The notes: a model not told the origin generated them from the sequence alone. Shown: positions 44,214 to 53,251, numbered from the stretch's first letter. The stretch is DNA of 64,000 nucleotides from Mycolicibacterium bacteremicum (GCF_002086115.1 NZ_MVHJ01000010.1:62001-126000); one strand, 5' to 3'. Translations and numbers: made by a program.

Positions 44214-45011
44214 TCAGACCACCGACAGTAGAGCCCTGTCGAAGTCATCAGGACACTCCAACATCGGATAGTGACCGCAGTCGAGTTCGGTCAACCGGCC
44301 GTCGACCTGCTCCTGCACCCACTTCGCGCCCTCCACCGACAACCCGGGGTCGTGGGTACCGATGATCTGCGACACCGGGACCGTGATGTCCTTCAGCAGC
44401 GCGGTTTGCTCGGTCCTGAACAGAGTGGACAGGCAGGCACCCGCCACCCAACCGGGCGTCCGCAATGACACGCCATGTAACCAGTCCAGCACATGGGGTG
44501 CGGGCACATCCTTGAATAGGTCACCGATCGCTTTGCGCCGGAAACGGATCCGGTCGGCGAACTCGAACGCCCGCAGTGCCGACTCGGCAGGCTCCCCTGC
44601 GGGCGGGCCGTACGGGTACGCATCGTGTCGGACATGGGCAGCGCCCACCGATGCGACAGTCACCACCCCGGAAACCAGGTCGGGATAGTCATACGCCATC
44701 CGCAGTGCGGTCAGACCACCGAGTGACCAACCGACCACAGTTGCCGGTACGGAGACGACAGCGCGCAGTACCGCGGCCGCGTCGGCCGCCAGTTGTTCGA
44801 CGCCATACCCTGCCAACGGCGCATCCGAATCACCGTGTCCGCGCAGGTCGATCGCTATGGCCTGATGACCGGCGGCCGCCAGCACCTGCATGGGACGGTC
44901 CCAGACCTCGTGTGCGAGCGTCCAACCGTGAATCAGCAGCACTGGCCTACCGCTGCCGAGTGTCCGGATCCGCAGCCGGACACCGTCACCGACATCGATG
45001 AATGAGTTCAC
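44214..45011 (-). CDS. Alpha/beta hydrolase
   Basis: 265 residues from GTG 45011, overlapping the nitroreductase stop (GTGA). HGW at 28-30, nucleophile elbow GWSLGG with Ser96, acid in GTHDPG (Asp221) and His247 in CGHYPM complete the triad. Likely an ester, lactone or C-C hydrolase; acting on the product of the neighbouring BVMO is a plausible pairing. Second gene of a two-gene operon with the nitroreductase; the BVMO follows on the same strand behind its own operator. Confidence 0.86.
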   Translation of the reverse strand: MNSFIDVGDGVRLRIRTLGSGRPVLLIHGWTLAHEVWDRPMQVLAAAGHQAIAIDLRGHGDSDAPLAGYGVEQLAADAAAVLRAVVSVPATVVGWSLGGLTALRMAYDYPDLVSGVVTVASVGAAHVRHDAYPYGPPAGEPAESALRAFEFADRIRFRRKAIGDLFKDVPAPHVLDWLHGVSLRTPGWVAGACLSTLFRTEQTALLKDITVPVSQIIGTHDPGLSVEGAKWVQEQVDGRLTELDCGHYPMLECPDDFDRALLSVV

Positions 45012-45700
45012 GCCTCCGCCCACGTGACGACGTCTTCGACCGCACGGCGCGGGGTGCGGTACGAGTTGGCCGGATGATCCGGATCGGGATATCCGAACGA
45101 TATGCCCAGCAGTACCCGGCGATCGGCCGGCAGATCGAAATGTGCACGGATGAAGTGGGAATGGCTGGCCAGCGCGGCCTGCGGCACCGCGGCCACACCA
45201 TAGCTCTGGGCCGCCAGCAGGAAGCTCTGGACGAATAAGCCACAGTCCACCGCCCCGTAGACCCCGAGCGAGGCGGGCGCGGTCACGATCGCGACGTGGG
45301 GCGCACCGAAGAACTCGAAATTGCGCAGCATCTCGCGGGCAGAGGCGGCCCGGTCGCCTTTTTCGACGCCGAGAGCCTCGTAGAGTTGCCACCCGCTGGC
45401 GCGTCGGCGCTCGAGATACTCGCCTTCGTAGGTCGCCGGAAACTCGAAGTCGGTGTGCAGTTGAGGATCCGCGGCCCAACTCTGTACCAGACTCGTCCGG
45501 AACGTGTCGGTCGCCGGGCCCGAGGTGATGTGCAGATGCCAGGGTTGGGTGTTGCACCAGGAGGGCGTGCGGCGTGCGATATCGACGATCTGCTCGATGA
45601 CCGCGCGCGGGACATCGTCGGCCAGGAACCCCCGGCAACTCCAGCGGTGGTACATGAGGTCCGCGAGCGCACTCGACTGAGCGGTCGATTGTGTTGTCAT
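45008..45700 (-). CDS. Nitroreductase-family flavoprotein
   Basis: 230 residues from ATG 45700. RWSCRGFLADDVP, RTPSWCNTQPWHLHITSG and GVAAVPQAALASHSHFIRAHFDLPADRRVLLGISFGYPD are FMN-binding elements. Related in layout to the nitroreductase at 12.7 kb. In catabolic clusters such enzymes can reduce or desaturate enones or quinones; the substrate here is unknown. Operator H lies about 60 bases upstream. Confidence 0.87.
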   Translation of the reverse strand: MTTQSTAQSSALADLMYHRWSCRGFLADDVPRAVIEQIVDIARRTPSWCNTQPWHLHITSGPATDTFRTSLVQSWAADPQLHTDFEFPATYEGEYLERRRASGWQLYEALGVEKGDRAASAREMLRNFEFFGAPHVAIVTAPASLGVYGAVDCGLFVQSFLLAAQSYGVAAVPQAALASHSHFIRAHFDLPADRRVLLGISFGYPDPDHPANSYRTPRRAVEDVVTWAEA

Positions 45701-45758
45701 GGAATAGATTCCCCGATCTGATCGATGCTGACGCGAACGCTGTCGGTCAGGCGACGGA

Positions 45759-45776
45759 GCCATACATTATGTATGG
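45759..45776 (+). promoter_or_regulatory. Operator-like motif, site H (nitroreductase-hydrolase promoter)
   Basis: GCCATACATTATGTATGG, containing the perfect 17-bp palindrome CCATACATTATGTATGG (45760-45776). It is the most symmetric of the ten related sites and may show the ideal operator. Confidence 0.82.
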
Positions 45777-45801
45777 ACTATAAGGTGGGCATTGCGGCCG
45801 A

Positions 45802-46941
45802 TCACAGACCGAGGGACCGGCCGACGATCTCGCGCATGATCTCGTTGGTACCGCCGTAGATGCGCTGCACCCGGCAATCCCGCCAGCGTCTGGCGACCTC
45901 GTACTCTTCGATGTATCCGTAGCCGCCGTGCAATTGCAGGCAAGTGTCCAGTGCCTCGAACTCCAGTTCCGTGGTCCAGAACTTCGCCCCTGCAGCATCG
46001 GCCGCCGACAGCTCTCCGGCGCAATGAGATCGCACGCAGTGGTCGAGGTAGACCCGGGCGATCTGCACCTTGGTCGACAGCTCGGCCAGGGTGAACCGGT
46101 TGGCCTGAAAGCTGCCGATCGCCTGACCGAAAGCCTTGCGCTCCTTGGAGTATTCGAGAGCGATGGACAATGCATGCTCGGCGCTGGCCACGGCGGTGAT
46201 CGCCATGGACAACCGTTCCTGCGAGAGGTTGGCCATCATATAGCGCAACCCCTTGCCGGGCTCGCCGAGAACATTGGCATCCGCGACCCGCACATCGTGG
46301 AAGAAGAGTTCGGCGGTGTCCTGGGCCTTCCGTCCGATCTTCTCCAGTTTGCGACCTCGCTCGAAGCCGTCCTGGCCACCTTCGACGACGAACAGGCCGA
46401 ATCCCCCGCCATCGGAATCCGGGATCCGTGCGCACACGATCACCAGATCGGCTTGCAGGCCGTTGGTGATGAAAGTTTTGGCGCCGGTGAGCAACCAACT
46501 ATCGCCGTCGCGGCGAGCCGTGGTGGTCATGGCGCGCAGATCCGATCCGGTGCCGGGTTCACTCATCGCAATCGCAATGGCCGAAGATCCGTCCACGATT
46601 CCAGGAATCCAGCGGTCGGCCTGCTCTTCGTCAGACAATTCGAGAAAGTAGGGCAGCACGATGTCGTTGGTCAGCGAGAAGCCGTCGCCCACCGTTCCGG
46701 TCCGCACGACCTCTTCGTCCAGAACGACGTTGAACCGGAAATCGGCCTGTCCGGCACCCCCGTGCGCCTCGGACGCGGCAAAGCCCACGAGCCCTTGGGA
46801 CGCGGCTGCCTTCCAAAAGTCGCGGTCGACGATTCCTGCCGTTTCCCACGCCTCGGAATGAGGTACGGCTTCCTTGATCAGGAAGGCCCGCACCATCTCG
46901 CGGAACTGGTCGTGCTCGGCCTCGAAGATGCTGCGCCGCAT
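45802..46941 (-). CDS. Acyl-CoA dehydrogenase (FadE)
   Basis: 379 residues from ATG 46941, one base after the upstream acyl-CoA dehydrogenase stop. ACAD signatures AIAMSEPGTGSDLRAM (FAD-contact loop), AKTFITNGLQADLVIV, QLHGGYGYIEEYEVARRWRD and YGGTNEIMREIVGRSLGL. It introduces a 2,3-double bond in an acyl-CoA. The two adjacent, similar but non-identical ACADs may form a heterotetramer, as known for steroid-acting FadE pairs in mycobacteria; this is inference. Confidence 0.9.
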   Translation of the reverse strand: MRRSIFEAEHDQFREMVRAFLIKEAVPHSEAWETAGIVDRDFWKAAASQGLVGFAASEAHGGAGQADFRFNVVLDEEVVRTGTVGDGFSLTNDIVLPYFLELSDEEQADRWIPGIVDGSSAIAIAMSEPGTGSDLRAMTTTARRDGDSWLLTGAKTFITNGLQADLVIVCARIPDSDGGGFGLFVVEGGQDGFERGRKLEKIGRKAQDTAELFFHDVRVADANVLGEPGKGLRYMMANLSQERLSMAITAVASAEHALSIALEYSKERKAFGQAIGSFQANRFTLAELSTKVQIARVYLDHCVRSHCAGELSAADAAGAKFWTTELEFEALDTCLQLHGGYGYIEEYEVARRWRDCRVQRIYGGTNEIMREIVGRSLGL

Positions 46942-46942
46942 G

Positions 46943-48112
46943 TCACAAGCCCATCGACTTGCTGATGATCTGTCGCATGATCTCGCTGGTTCCGCCGTAG
47001 ATGCGCCCGATCCGGGCGTCGACGTAGGCACGGGCGATCGGATATTCGGTCATATAGCCGTAGCCACCGAACAATTGCAGGCACCGATCGACGGCGCTGC
47101 CTTGCAGCTCGCTGGCCGCGAGTTTGGCCATGGCAGCCCGGTCCGCGGTCAGTGTGCCGGCCACGAGTTCCCGTACGCAGTCGTCGACAAACGACTGCAC
47201 GACCTCGGTCTCGGTCTTGACGCTGGCCAGCACGAACTTGGTGTTCTGGAAGTCAGAGATGGGCCGGCCGAAGGCGTTGCGCTCCTTGACGTACTCGACA
47301 GCCCAGTCCAGCGCCTGCTTGGCCGATGCGATACCGGCGACGGCGATCGTCATCCGCTCCTGGGCCAGGTTCGTCTTGAGCGCCGTGAGGCCGCTACCGG
47401 GTTCTCCGAGCAGATTGGCGGCGGGTACGCGCGCGTCGTGGAAGAACAGCTCGGCGGTGTCCTGTGCGTGCATGCCGATCTTGTCGAGGTTGCGGCCCCG
47501 CTCGAAGCCCGGGGTGTCGCGCTCGACGATCAGCAGCGACAGCCCGCTGCGCCCCGCCGGCGCGTCGTCGACCACGGCGGCGACGATGACGAGATCGGCA
47601 TTGAGACCGTTGGAAATGAACGTCTTGCTTCCGTTGAGGATGTAGTCGTCCCCATTGCGGGTAGCCGTCGTCTTGATGCCCGCGAGGTCGGATCCGGTCC
47701 CCGGTTCGGTCATCGCGACGGCCGCGATCAGTTCCCCGGATGCAAGGCCGGGCAGCCAACGACGCTGCTGATCCTCGTTGGTGTATTCGAGGAAATAGGG
47801 CAGACACACGTCGTTGTGCAGGTTGATACCGAAAGACACCGTGCCCGTTCTGGCGACTTCTTCGGCGATGACGGTGTTGAAGCGGAAGTCCGAAACACCA
47901 CCTCCGCCGAACTCTGCCGGGATCGCCATGCCGAGGAACCCCGATTTACCAGCTGAGCTGAACACTTCACGGGGAACGATGCCGTCGCGCTCCCACTGGT
48001 CGTAGTAGGGAACGACCTCTGCATCCAGGAAGCGCCGGAAGCTCTCCCGAAACAGTTCGTGGTCGTCATCGAAGAGGGCGCGGCGGGGGCTTTTGGCTGC
48101 GGTGGTCGACAT
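46943..48112 (-). CDS. Acyl-CoA dehydrogenase (FadE)
   Basis: 389 residues from ATG 48112 (ATG 48124 also in frame). AVAMTEPGTGSDLAGIKTTATRNGDDYILNGSKTFISNGLNADLVIV, LFGGYGYMTEYPIARAYVDARIGRIYGGTSEIMRQIISKSMGL. Same family and layout as the next gene, with which it overlaps functionally and is co-transcribed. Operator I lies 8-26 bases upstream of the ATG, so the pair is expected to be repressed by the shared regulator. Confidence 0.9.
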   Translation of the reverse strand: MSTTAAKSPRRALFDDDHELFRESFRRFLDAEVVPYYDQWERDGIVPREVFSSAGKSGFLGMAIPAEFGGGGVSDFRFNTVIAEEVARTGTVSFGINLHNDVCLPYFLEYTNEDQQRRWLPGLASGELIAAVAMTEPGTGSDLAGIKTTATRNGDDYILNGSKTFISNGLNADLVIVAAVVDDAPAGRSGLSLLIVERDTPGFERGRNLDKIGMHAQDTAELFFHDARVPAANLLGEPGSGLTALKTNLAQERMTIAVAGIASAKQALDWAVEYVKERNAFGRPISDFQNTKFVLASVKTETEVVQSFVDDCVRELVAGTLTADRAAMAKLAASELQGSAVDRCLQLFGGYGYMTEYPIARAYVDARIGRIYGGTSEIMRQIISKSMGL

Positions 48113-48120
48113 GGCCGGTA

Positions 48121-48138
48121 TCATACATAGAATCCATA
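48121..48138 (-). promoter_or_regulatory. Operator-like motif, site I (acyl-CoA dehydrogenase promoter)
   Basis: Minus strand TATGGATTCTATGTATGA; 14 of 18 match site G. Immediately upstream of the acyl-CoA dehydrogenase pair. Confidence 0.76.
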
Positions 48139-48219
48139 CGCGGTGTATAGCGGATACCCGCTCCGTGCGTACGGCTTCCACGGTCCGCGTCGGCATGAGC
48201 TCTCATATCGTACGCAATG

Positions 48220-48237
48220 GCTAGACATTTTGTATGT
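48220..48237 (+). promoter_or_regulatory. Operator-like motif, site J (aldehyde dehydrogenase promoter)
   Basis: GCTAGACATTTTGTATGT. The right half (ACATT-N2-GTATG) fits the consensus, while the left half is degenerate. About 80 bases upstream of the aldehyde dehydrogenase start. The weakest of the ten sites. Confidence 0.55.
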
Positions 48238-48316
48238 ACACGGCGTAGCTTGCAGACATCGGTGCGCAGAACCGGCGCTCCGAAATTGGGCAATCGGCTA
48301 CAACGACGGAGCATCG

Positions 48317-49711
48317 ATGGCAATCACCCTTGTCCCCAACGAACTCGACACCGACCAGGCCCTCGCGCTGGTGGGCGAGCTCAGGTCGGTCTTCGCAACC
48401 GGACGCACCAAGAGCCTGGAATGGCGCCGTCGCCAGCTGCAAGGCCTGATCCGCCTGCTACAGGAGAACGAGAAGGAACTCGCGACGGCCCTGTCCACCG
48501 ACTTGGGCAAGCCGGCGATGAACTGCTTCCTCGGCGAGATCTCACCGCCGCTGGCCGAGGCGCGCTATGCACTGAAGAACCTGACCAGCTGGAACAAGAA
48601 ATCGCCCGCGGCGGTACCCATGTCCTTCGCACCGGCCAAAGCGTGGACCCAACCCGAACCCAAAGGGGTCGTGCTGGTGGTGGCCCCGTGGAATTTCCCG
48701 GTGCTGTTGTGCCTGGCCCCCTTGGCCAATGCGCTCGCAGCCGGCAATGCGGTGGTGATCAAACCCTCGGAAATGGCGCCCGCCGTATCCGCGGTACTGG
48801 CCCGTCTCGTTCCGCGCTACATCGACCCCGACGCAGTCAAGATCGTCGAAGGCGGAGTTCAGACCACCACAGCACTGTTGGAAGCGCGCTGGGACCACAT
48901 CCTCTACACGGGAAGCGGTCGCATCGGGCGCATCGTCCTCGCCGCGGCCGCCAAACATCTCACGCCGGTGACGTTGGAACTGGGAGGAAAGAGTCCCGCG
49001 ATTGTCACCACGCACGCCGATATCGCGGTCACCGCCCGCCGGCTCGCCTGGGCCAAGGTCACCGCAGCGGGGCAGGCTTGTGTCGCGCCGGACTACGTCC
49101 TGGTCGAATCCCCGGTGCGCGCCGCATTCATCGAGGCTCTGATGGACGAAGTCGGCACCGCCGACCGGTTCGCCGAGACGACCCGCATCATCGATGAGCG
49201 CAACACCGCCAGACTCACCACGTTGTTGACCGACCACGGCGGCATCGAAGCGGTCGCAGGCGGACCGCGCACGGACGGAACCTTCGCGCCCGCCGTGATC
49301 GTCGACCCCGACCCGTCATCAAAGATGATGCAGGAAGAAATCTTCGGGCCCATCCTGCCGGTCATCGAGGTCGAGAACCTGCATGCCGCCATCGACTTCA
49401 TCAACCGCCGGGAAAAGCCGCTGGCGCTCTACCTGTTCTCCGCCGCGGCCGAGGACGAGGAGACGGTACTGACTCGGACGTCGTCGGGCTCGGTCGGGGT
49501 CAATCACATCTATTACCAGACGATGCTGCCCGAACTGCCCTTCGGCGGAATCGGCGAGTCCGGCATGGGCGCCTACCACGGCAAGACGGGGTTCGAGACC
49601 TTCAGTCACCGCAAATCGGTGCTGCGTAAACCGGCATCGCTGGATCCGTCATTCGCCTATCCCCCGTTCAGCAGCATGATGCAGCGGATCATGCGCTTCA
49701 TGGCGCGCTGA
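48317..49711 (+). CDS. Aldehyde dehydrogenase (class-3-like)
   Basis: 464 residues from ATG 48317, chosen over upstream in-frame starts because the extra N-terminus would cross operator J. NAD(P) domain VVAPWNFPVLLCLAPLANALAAGNAVVIKPSE, general base Glu in TLELGGKSPAIV (about 221), catalytic Cys255 in AAGQACVAPDY, and EEIFGPILPV. GQACVAPDY is typical of class-3 fatty-aldehyde dehydrogenases. It would oxidise an aldehyde intermediate to the acid for CoA activation. Divergent from the acyl-CoA dehydrogenases. Confidence 0.9.
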   Translation: MAITLVPNELDTDQALALVGELRSVFATGRTKSLEWRRRQLQGLIRLLQENEKELATALSTDLGKPAMNCFLGEISPPLAEARYALKNLTSWNKKSPAAVPMSFAPAKAWTQPEPKGVVLVVAPWNFPVLLCLAPLANALAAGNAVVIKPSEMAPAVSAVLARLVPRYIDPDAVKIVEGGVQTTTALLEARWDHILYTGSGRIGRIVLAAAAKHLTPVTLELGGKSPAIVTTHADIAVTARRLAWAKVTAAGQACVAPDYVLVESPVRAAFIEALMDEVGTADRFAETTRIIDERNTARLTTLLTDHGGIEAVAGGPRTDGTFAPAVIVDPDPSSKMMQEEIFGPILPVIEVENLHAAIDFINRREKPLALYLFSAAAEDEETVLTRTSSGSVGVNHIYYQTMLPELPFGGIGESGMGAYHGKTGFETFSHRKSVLRKPASLDPSFAYPPFSSMMQRIMRFMAR

Positions 49712-49726
49712 GTTCCGCACAGACGC

Positions 49727-49744
49727 CCGTCCCACACGGGACGG
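49727..49744. terminator. Hairpin after aldehyde dehydrogenase
   Basis: CCGTCCC-ACAC-GGGACGG, 15 bases after the stop, without a T-run. A possible mycobacterial-type terminator separating the gene from fadA. Confidence 0.5.
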
Positions 49745-49822
49745 CACAACCGCGGGCCGTCGGCAACATCGCCGTCCGGTTCACAGTTCACCCCTGGTAA
49801 TCCCACCTGGAAGGCGCAAAGG

Positions 49823-51031
49823 TTGACCAACGAAGCACTCATATACGAGGCGATCCGCACACCGCGAGGTAAAGGAAAGAACGGCAGTCTGCACGGCGTC
49901 AAGGCCGTCGATCTCGTGGTCGGGCTGATCCGAGAACTCACGTCTCGGCACCCCGGATTGGACCCCGCGACCATCGACGACATCGTGCTGGGTGTCGTGG
50001 CACCGGTCGGCGACCAGGGTGCGGTCATCTCGCGCACCGCGGCCATCGCTGCCGGACTGCCCGACACCGTCGCCGGCGTTCAGATCAGCCGCTACTGCGC
50101 ATCAGGCCTGGAGGCCACCAACCTTGCCGCGCAGAAGGTTCGATCGGGATTCGAGAACATGGTGCTCGCCGGCGGCGTCGAGTCGATGTCTCGTGTGCCG
50201 ATGGGATCCGACGGGGGAGCCCTGTTCAACGACCCGGCGATCGGCTACGACAATTACATTGTGCCCCAAGGTGTCGGCGCCGATCTGATCGCGACGATCG
50301 AAGGGTTCAGCCGCGACGACGTCGATGCCTATGCCGTGCGCTCGCAGGAACGTGCGGAGGCAGCCTGGGCCGGTGGATACTTCGCCAAATCAGTTGTTCC
50401 GGTGCGGGATTTCAACGGCGTGACGATCCTTGATCACGACGAACACCGCCGCCCCGGCACCACAATCGAGAGCCTGTCCAGATTGAAACCGTCGTTCGCC
50501 GGTGTCGGCGCACTCGGCTTCGATGCCGTGGCTCTGCAGAAGTACACCGCCGTGGAAACCATCGACCACGTCCACCATGGTGGCAACTCGTCGGGGATCG
50601 TCGACGGCGCAGCCCTGGTGCTCATCGGCAATGAAAAGGCCGGCGCACAAGCAGGACTGGCACCACGCGCCCGGATCGTGTCCACTGCGGTGACCGGATC
50701 CGACCCGACCATCATGCTGACCGCCCCGACCCCGGCCGCCCTCAAGGCGCTCGACATCGCCGGTCTGAAGGTCTCTGATATCGATCTGTTCGAACTGAAC
50801 GAGGCCTTTGCCTCGGTGGTACTCAAGTTCCAGAAGGATCTGTCGATCCCGGACGACATCCTCAACGTCAACGGTGGCGCGATCGCCATGGGCCACCCCC
50901 TCGGCGCCACCGGCGCCATGTTGGTCAGCACCGTGATCGACGAGCTTGAGCGGCGTCAGCAGCGACGGGCCCTGATCAACCTGTGTGTCGGCGGCGGCAT
51001 GGGTATCGCCACCATCATCGAGCGCGTGTAA
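49823..51031 (+). CDS. fadA: Acetyl-CoA acyltransferase (thiolase) FadA
   Basis: 402 residues, TTG start at 49823 with GGAAGG upstream. Active-site Cys92 in RYCASGLEA, the NEAFA motif ([11 protein letters not shown]), His358 in [11 protein letters not shown] and Cys388 in LCVGGGMG are all intact. Thiolytic cleavage of 3-ketoacyl-CoA, the last step of beta-oxidation. Together with the next gene it forms the trifunctional fadA-fadB unit, as in M. tuberculosis Rv0859-Rv0860. Follows the aldehyde dehydrogenase in the same direction. Confidence 0.92.
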   Translation: MTNEALIYEAIRTPRGKGKNGSLHGVKAVDLVVGLIRELTSRHPGLDPATIDDIVLGVVAPVGDQGAVISRTAAIAAGLPDTVAGVQISRYCASGLEATNLAAQKVRSGFENMVLAGGVESMSRVPMGSDGGALFNDPAIGYDNYIVPQGVGADLIATIEGFSRDDVDAYAVRSQERAEAAWAGGYFAKSVVPVRDFNGVTILDHDEHRRPGTTIESLSRLKPSFAGVGALGFDAVALQKYTAVETIDHVHHGGNSSGIVDGAALVLIGNEKAGAQAGLAPRARIVSTAVTGSDPTIMLTAPTPAALKALDIAGLKVSDIDLFELNEAFASVVLKFQKDLSIPDDILNVNGGAIAMGHPLGATGAMLVSTVIDELERRQQRRALINLCVGGGMGIATIIERV

Positions 51032-51044
51032 GGAAGAACTGGGA

Positions 51045-53210
51045 ATGACCGAAACTGTAGACACATCCGCAACCATCCGCTGGGACATGGACGCTGACGG
51101 CATCGTCGTGCTCACGCTCGACGATCCACAGCAGTCCGCAAACACGATGAATACCCGCTACGTCGAGTCGATGGGCGCAGTGGTGCAGCGCCTGGAGGAC
51201 GAGCGGGAAACCATCACCGGCGTCGTGATCACCTCGGCGAAGAAGACCTTCTTCGCCGGTGGCGACCTGAACGAACTGCTGGCGGCCAAGCCCGAGGACG
51301 CCGCCGACATGACCGCGCACACCAACCGGGTCAAGGGACAGCTGCGCCGACTGGAAAAGCTCGGAAAGCCCGTGGTGGCCGCGATCAACGGTGCGGCGCT
51401 CGGTGGCGGCCTGGAGATTGCGCTCGCCACCCATCACCGCATCGCGGTGGATGCTCGCGGCGTCGTGATCGGCCTACCCGAGGTCGGACTGGGCCTGTTG
51501 CCCGGCGGTGGTGGCATCGTGCGCACGGTACGGATGTTGGGAATCGACGCCGCGTTGAACGATGTTCTGCTGCAGGGCCCTCGACTGTCTGTCGGCAAAG
51601 CAGTGAAGCTGGGCCTGGTGGATCGGACGGTCGGCTCGGCCGAGGAACTGCTGCCCGCCGCCAAGGCATGGATCACGGCGAATCCCGCCGCGGCGCAGCC
51701 GTGGGACACGCCCGGGTATACGATCCCCGGCGGCATCCCGGCGACCGTCTCCGCGCTGTCGGCGGTACTACGCAAACAGCTGAAAGGTTCACCGCTGGAA
51801 GCACCCCGGGCCATCATGGCCGCCGCAGTGGAGGGCGCCCAGGTCGACTTCGACACCGCATCGTCGATCGAGACCCGTTACTTCGTCCAGCTGGCCACCG
51901 GCCAAGTCGCCAAGAACATGATCAAGGCCTACTTCTTCGACCTCCAGGCCATCAACGCCGGCAAGAGCCGTCCCGAGGGCTATGACACGTTCCGCGCCAC
52001 CAAAGTCGGCATCCTTGGTGCCGGCATGATGGGCGCCGGCATCGCCTATGTCTCGGCGCTGGCCGGCATCGAGGTGGTTCTGAAGGATGTCGACATCGAC
52101 GGTGCCCGGCGTGGCAAGCAGTACGCGGAGAAGCTCGAGGCCAAGGCCGTGTCGCGTGGCGCCAAGACAGCGGAACAATCGCAGGCTGTGCTGGACCGCA
52201 TCACCGCGACCGACAACCCGAAGGACTTTGCCGGAGTGGACTTTGTCATCGAGGCCGTCTTCGAGAGCGTCGAGCTGAAACAGAAAGTGTTCCAAGAGAT
52301 CCAGGATATCGTCAACCCCGACGCAGTGCTGGGATCCAACACCTCCACCCTGCCCATCACCACGCTCGCCGAGGGCGTGGACCGGCAGGAGGACTTCATC
52401 GGAATCCACTTCTTCTCACCGGTGGACAAGATGCCGTTGGTCGAGATCATCACCGGCAAGAATACTTCCGAGGCCACGCTGGCCAAGGTGTTCGACTACA
52501 CGTTGCAGATCCGTAAGACACCGATCGTGGTCAACGACAGCCGGGGATTCTTCACCAGTCGGGTGATCGGCAGATTCATCGAAGAGGCGCTCGCAGCCGT
52601 CGGCGAGGGCGTCGATCCCAGCGTCATCGAACAAGCCGGTCTGCAGGCCGGGTATCCGGCCCCGCCGTTGCAGTTGCTCGACGAACTCACGCTGACACTG
52701 CCGCGCAAGATCCGACAGGAGAACAGGGCTGCGCTGGAAGCGGCCGGCGGCACCTGGGTGGAGCACGGCTGCGCCGTGGTCTTCGACCGGATGATCGACG
52801 AATTCGACCGCAAGGGGCGCTCCACCGGCGGCGCGTTCTACGAGTACGACGAGAACGGCAAGCGCACCCGGTTGTGGCCCGGCATTCGCGAGCATTTCAC
52901 CACCGACGCCGGCGCCGCGATCCCGTTCGAGGATCTCAAGGAGCGCTTCTTGTTCTCCGAGGCGATCGACACCGTCCGGTGCTTCGATGAGGGTGTGCTG
53001 AACTCGGTGGCGGATGCCAACATCGGCTCGCTGTTCGGTATCGGCTTCCCGTCCTGGACCGGCGGCGTCGTCCAGTACATCAATGGCTACCCGGGTGGCC
53101 TGCAAGGGTTCGTCGACAGGGCCCGCCAGTTGGCGGAGCGCTACGGCAACCACTTCCTGCCGCCGGAGTCCTTGGTGGCGCGCGCCGCCGCCGGCGAGAC
53201 CCTGGGCTGA
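51045..53210 (+). CDS. fadB: Fatty-acid oxidation protein FadB (enoyl-CoA hydratase/3-hydroxyacyl-CoA dehydrogenase)
   Basis: 721 residues from ATG 51045, 13 bases after fadA. The crotonase domain (about 15-210) has NGAALGGGLEIALATHHRIA (oxyanion hole) and GLPEVGLGLLPGGGG. The NAD-binding domain begins near 322 with VGILGAGMMGAG, contains SNTSTLPIT and GIHFFSPVDKMPLVEII, and the C-terminal 3HCDH domains follow (RFIEEALAAVGEGVDPSVIEQAGLQAGYPAPPL). It carries out hydration and dehydrogenation of enoyl-CoA and pairs with FadA. Confidence 0.94.
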   Translation: MTETVDTSATIRWDMDADGIVVLTLDDPQQSANTMNTRYVESMGAVVQRLEDERETITGVVITSAKKTFFAGGDLNELLAAKPEDAADMTAHTNRVKGQLRRLEKLGKPVVAAINGAALGGGLEIALATHHRIAVDARGVVIGLPEVGLGLLPGGGGIVRTVRMLGIDAALNDVLLQGPRLSVGKAVKLGLVDRTVGSAEELLPAAKAWITANPAAAQPWDTPGYTIPGGIPATVSALSAVLRKQLKGSPLEAPRAIMAAAVEGAQVDFDTASSIETRYFVQLATGQVAKNMIKAYFFDLQAINAGKSRPEGYDTFRATKVGILGAGMMGAGIAYVSALAGIEVVLKDVDIDGARRGKQYAEKLEAKAVSRGAKTAEQSQAVLDRITATDNPKDFAGVDFVIEAVFESVELKQKVFQEIQDIVNPDAVLGSNTSTLPITTLAEGVDRQEDFIGIHFFSPVDKMPLVEIITGKNTSEATLAKVFDYTLQIRKTPIVVNDSRGFFTSRVIGRFIEEALAAVGEGVDPSVIEQAGLQAGYPAPPLQLLDELTLTLPRKIRQENRAALEAAGGTWVEHGCAVVFDRMIDEFDRKGRSTGGAFYEYDENGKRTRLWPGIREHFTTDAGAAIPFEDLKERFLFSEAIDTVRCFDEGVLNSVADANIGSLFGIGFPSWTGGVVQYINGYPGGLQGFVDRARQLAERYGNHFLPPESLVARAAAGETLG

Positions 53211-53215
53211 CGCCT

Positions 53216-53251
53216 GATGGGCTGCGCCGGGTCACAGCGGCGCAGCCCATC
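53216..53251. terminator. GC-rich hairpin after fadB
   Basis: Perfect 13-bp arms GATGGGCTGCGCC / GGCGCAGCCCATC with a 10-base loop, starting six bases after the fadB stop; no T-run. Probably terminates fadAB and may also serve the converging TetR gene. Confidence 0.7.
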
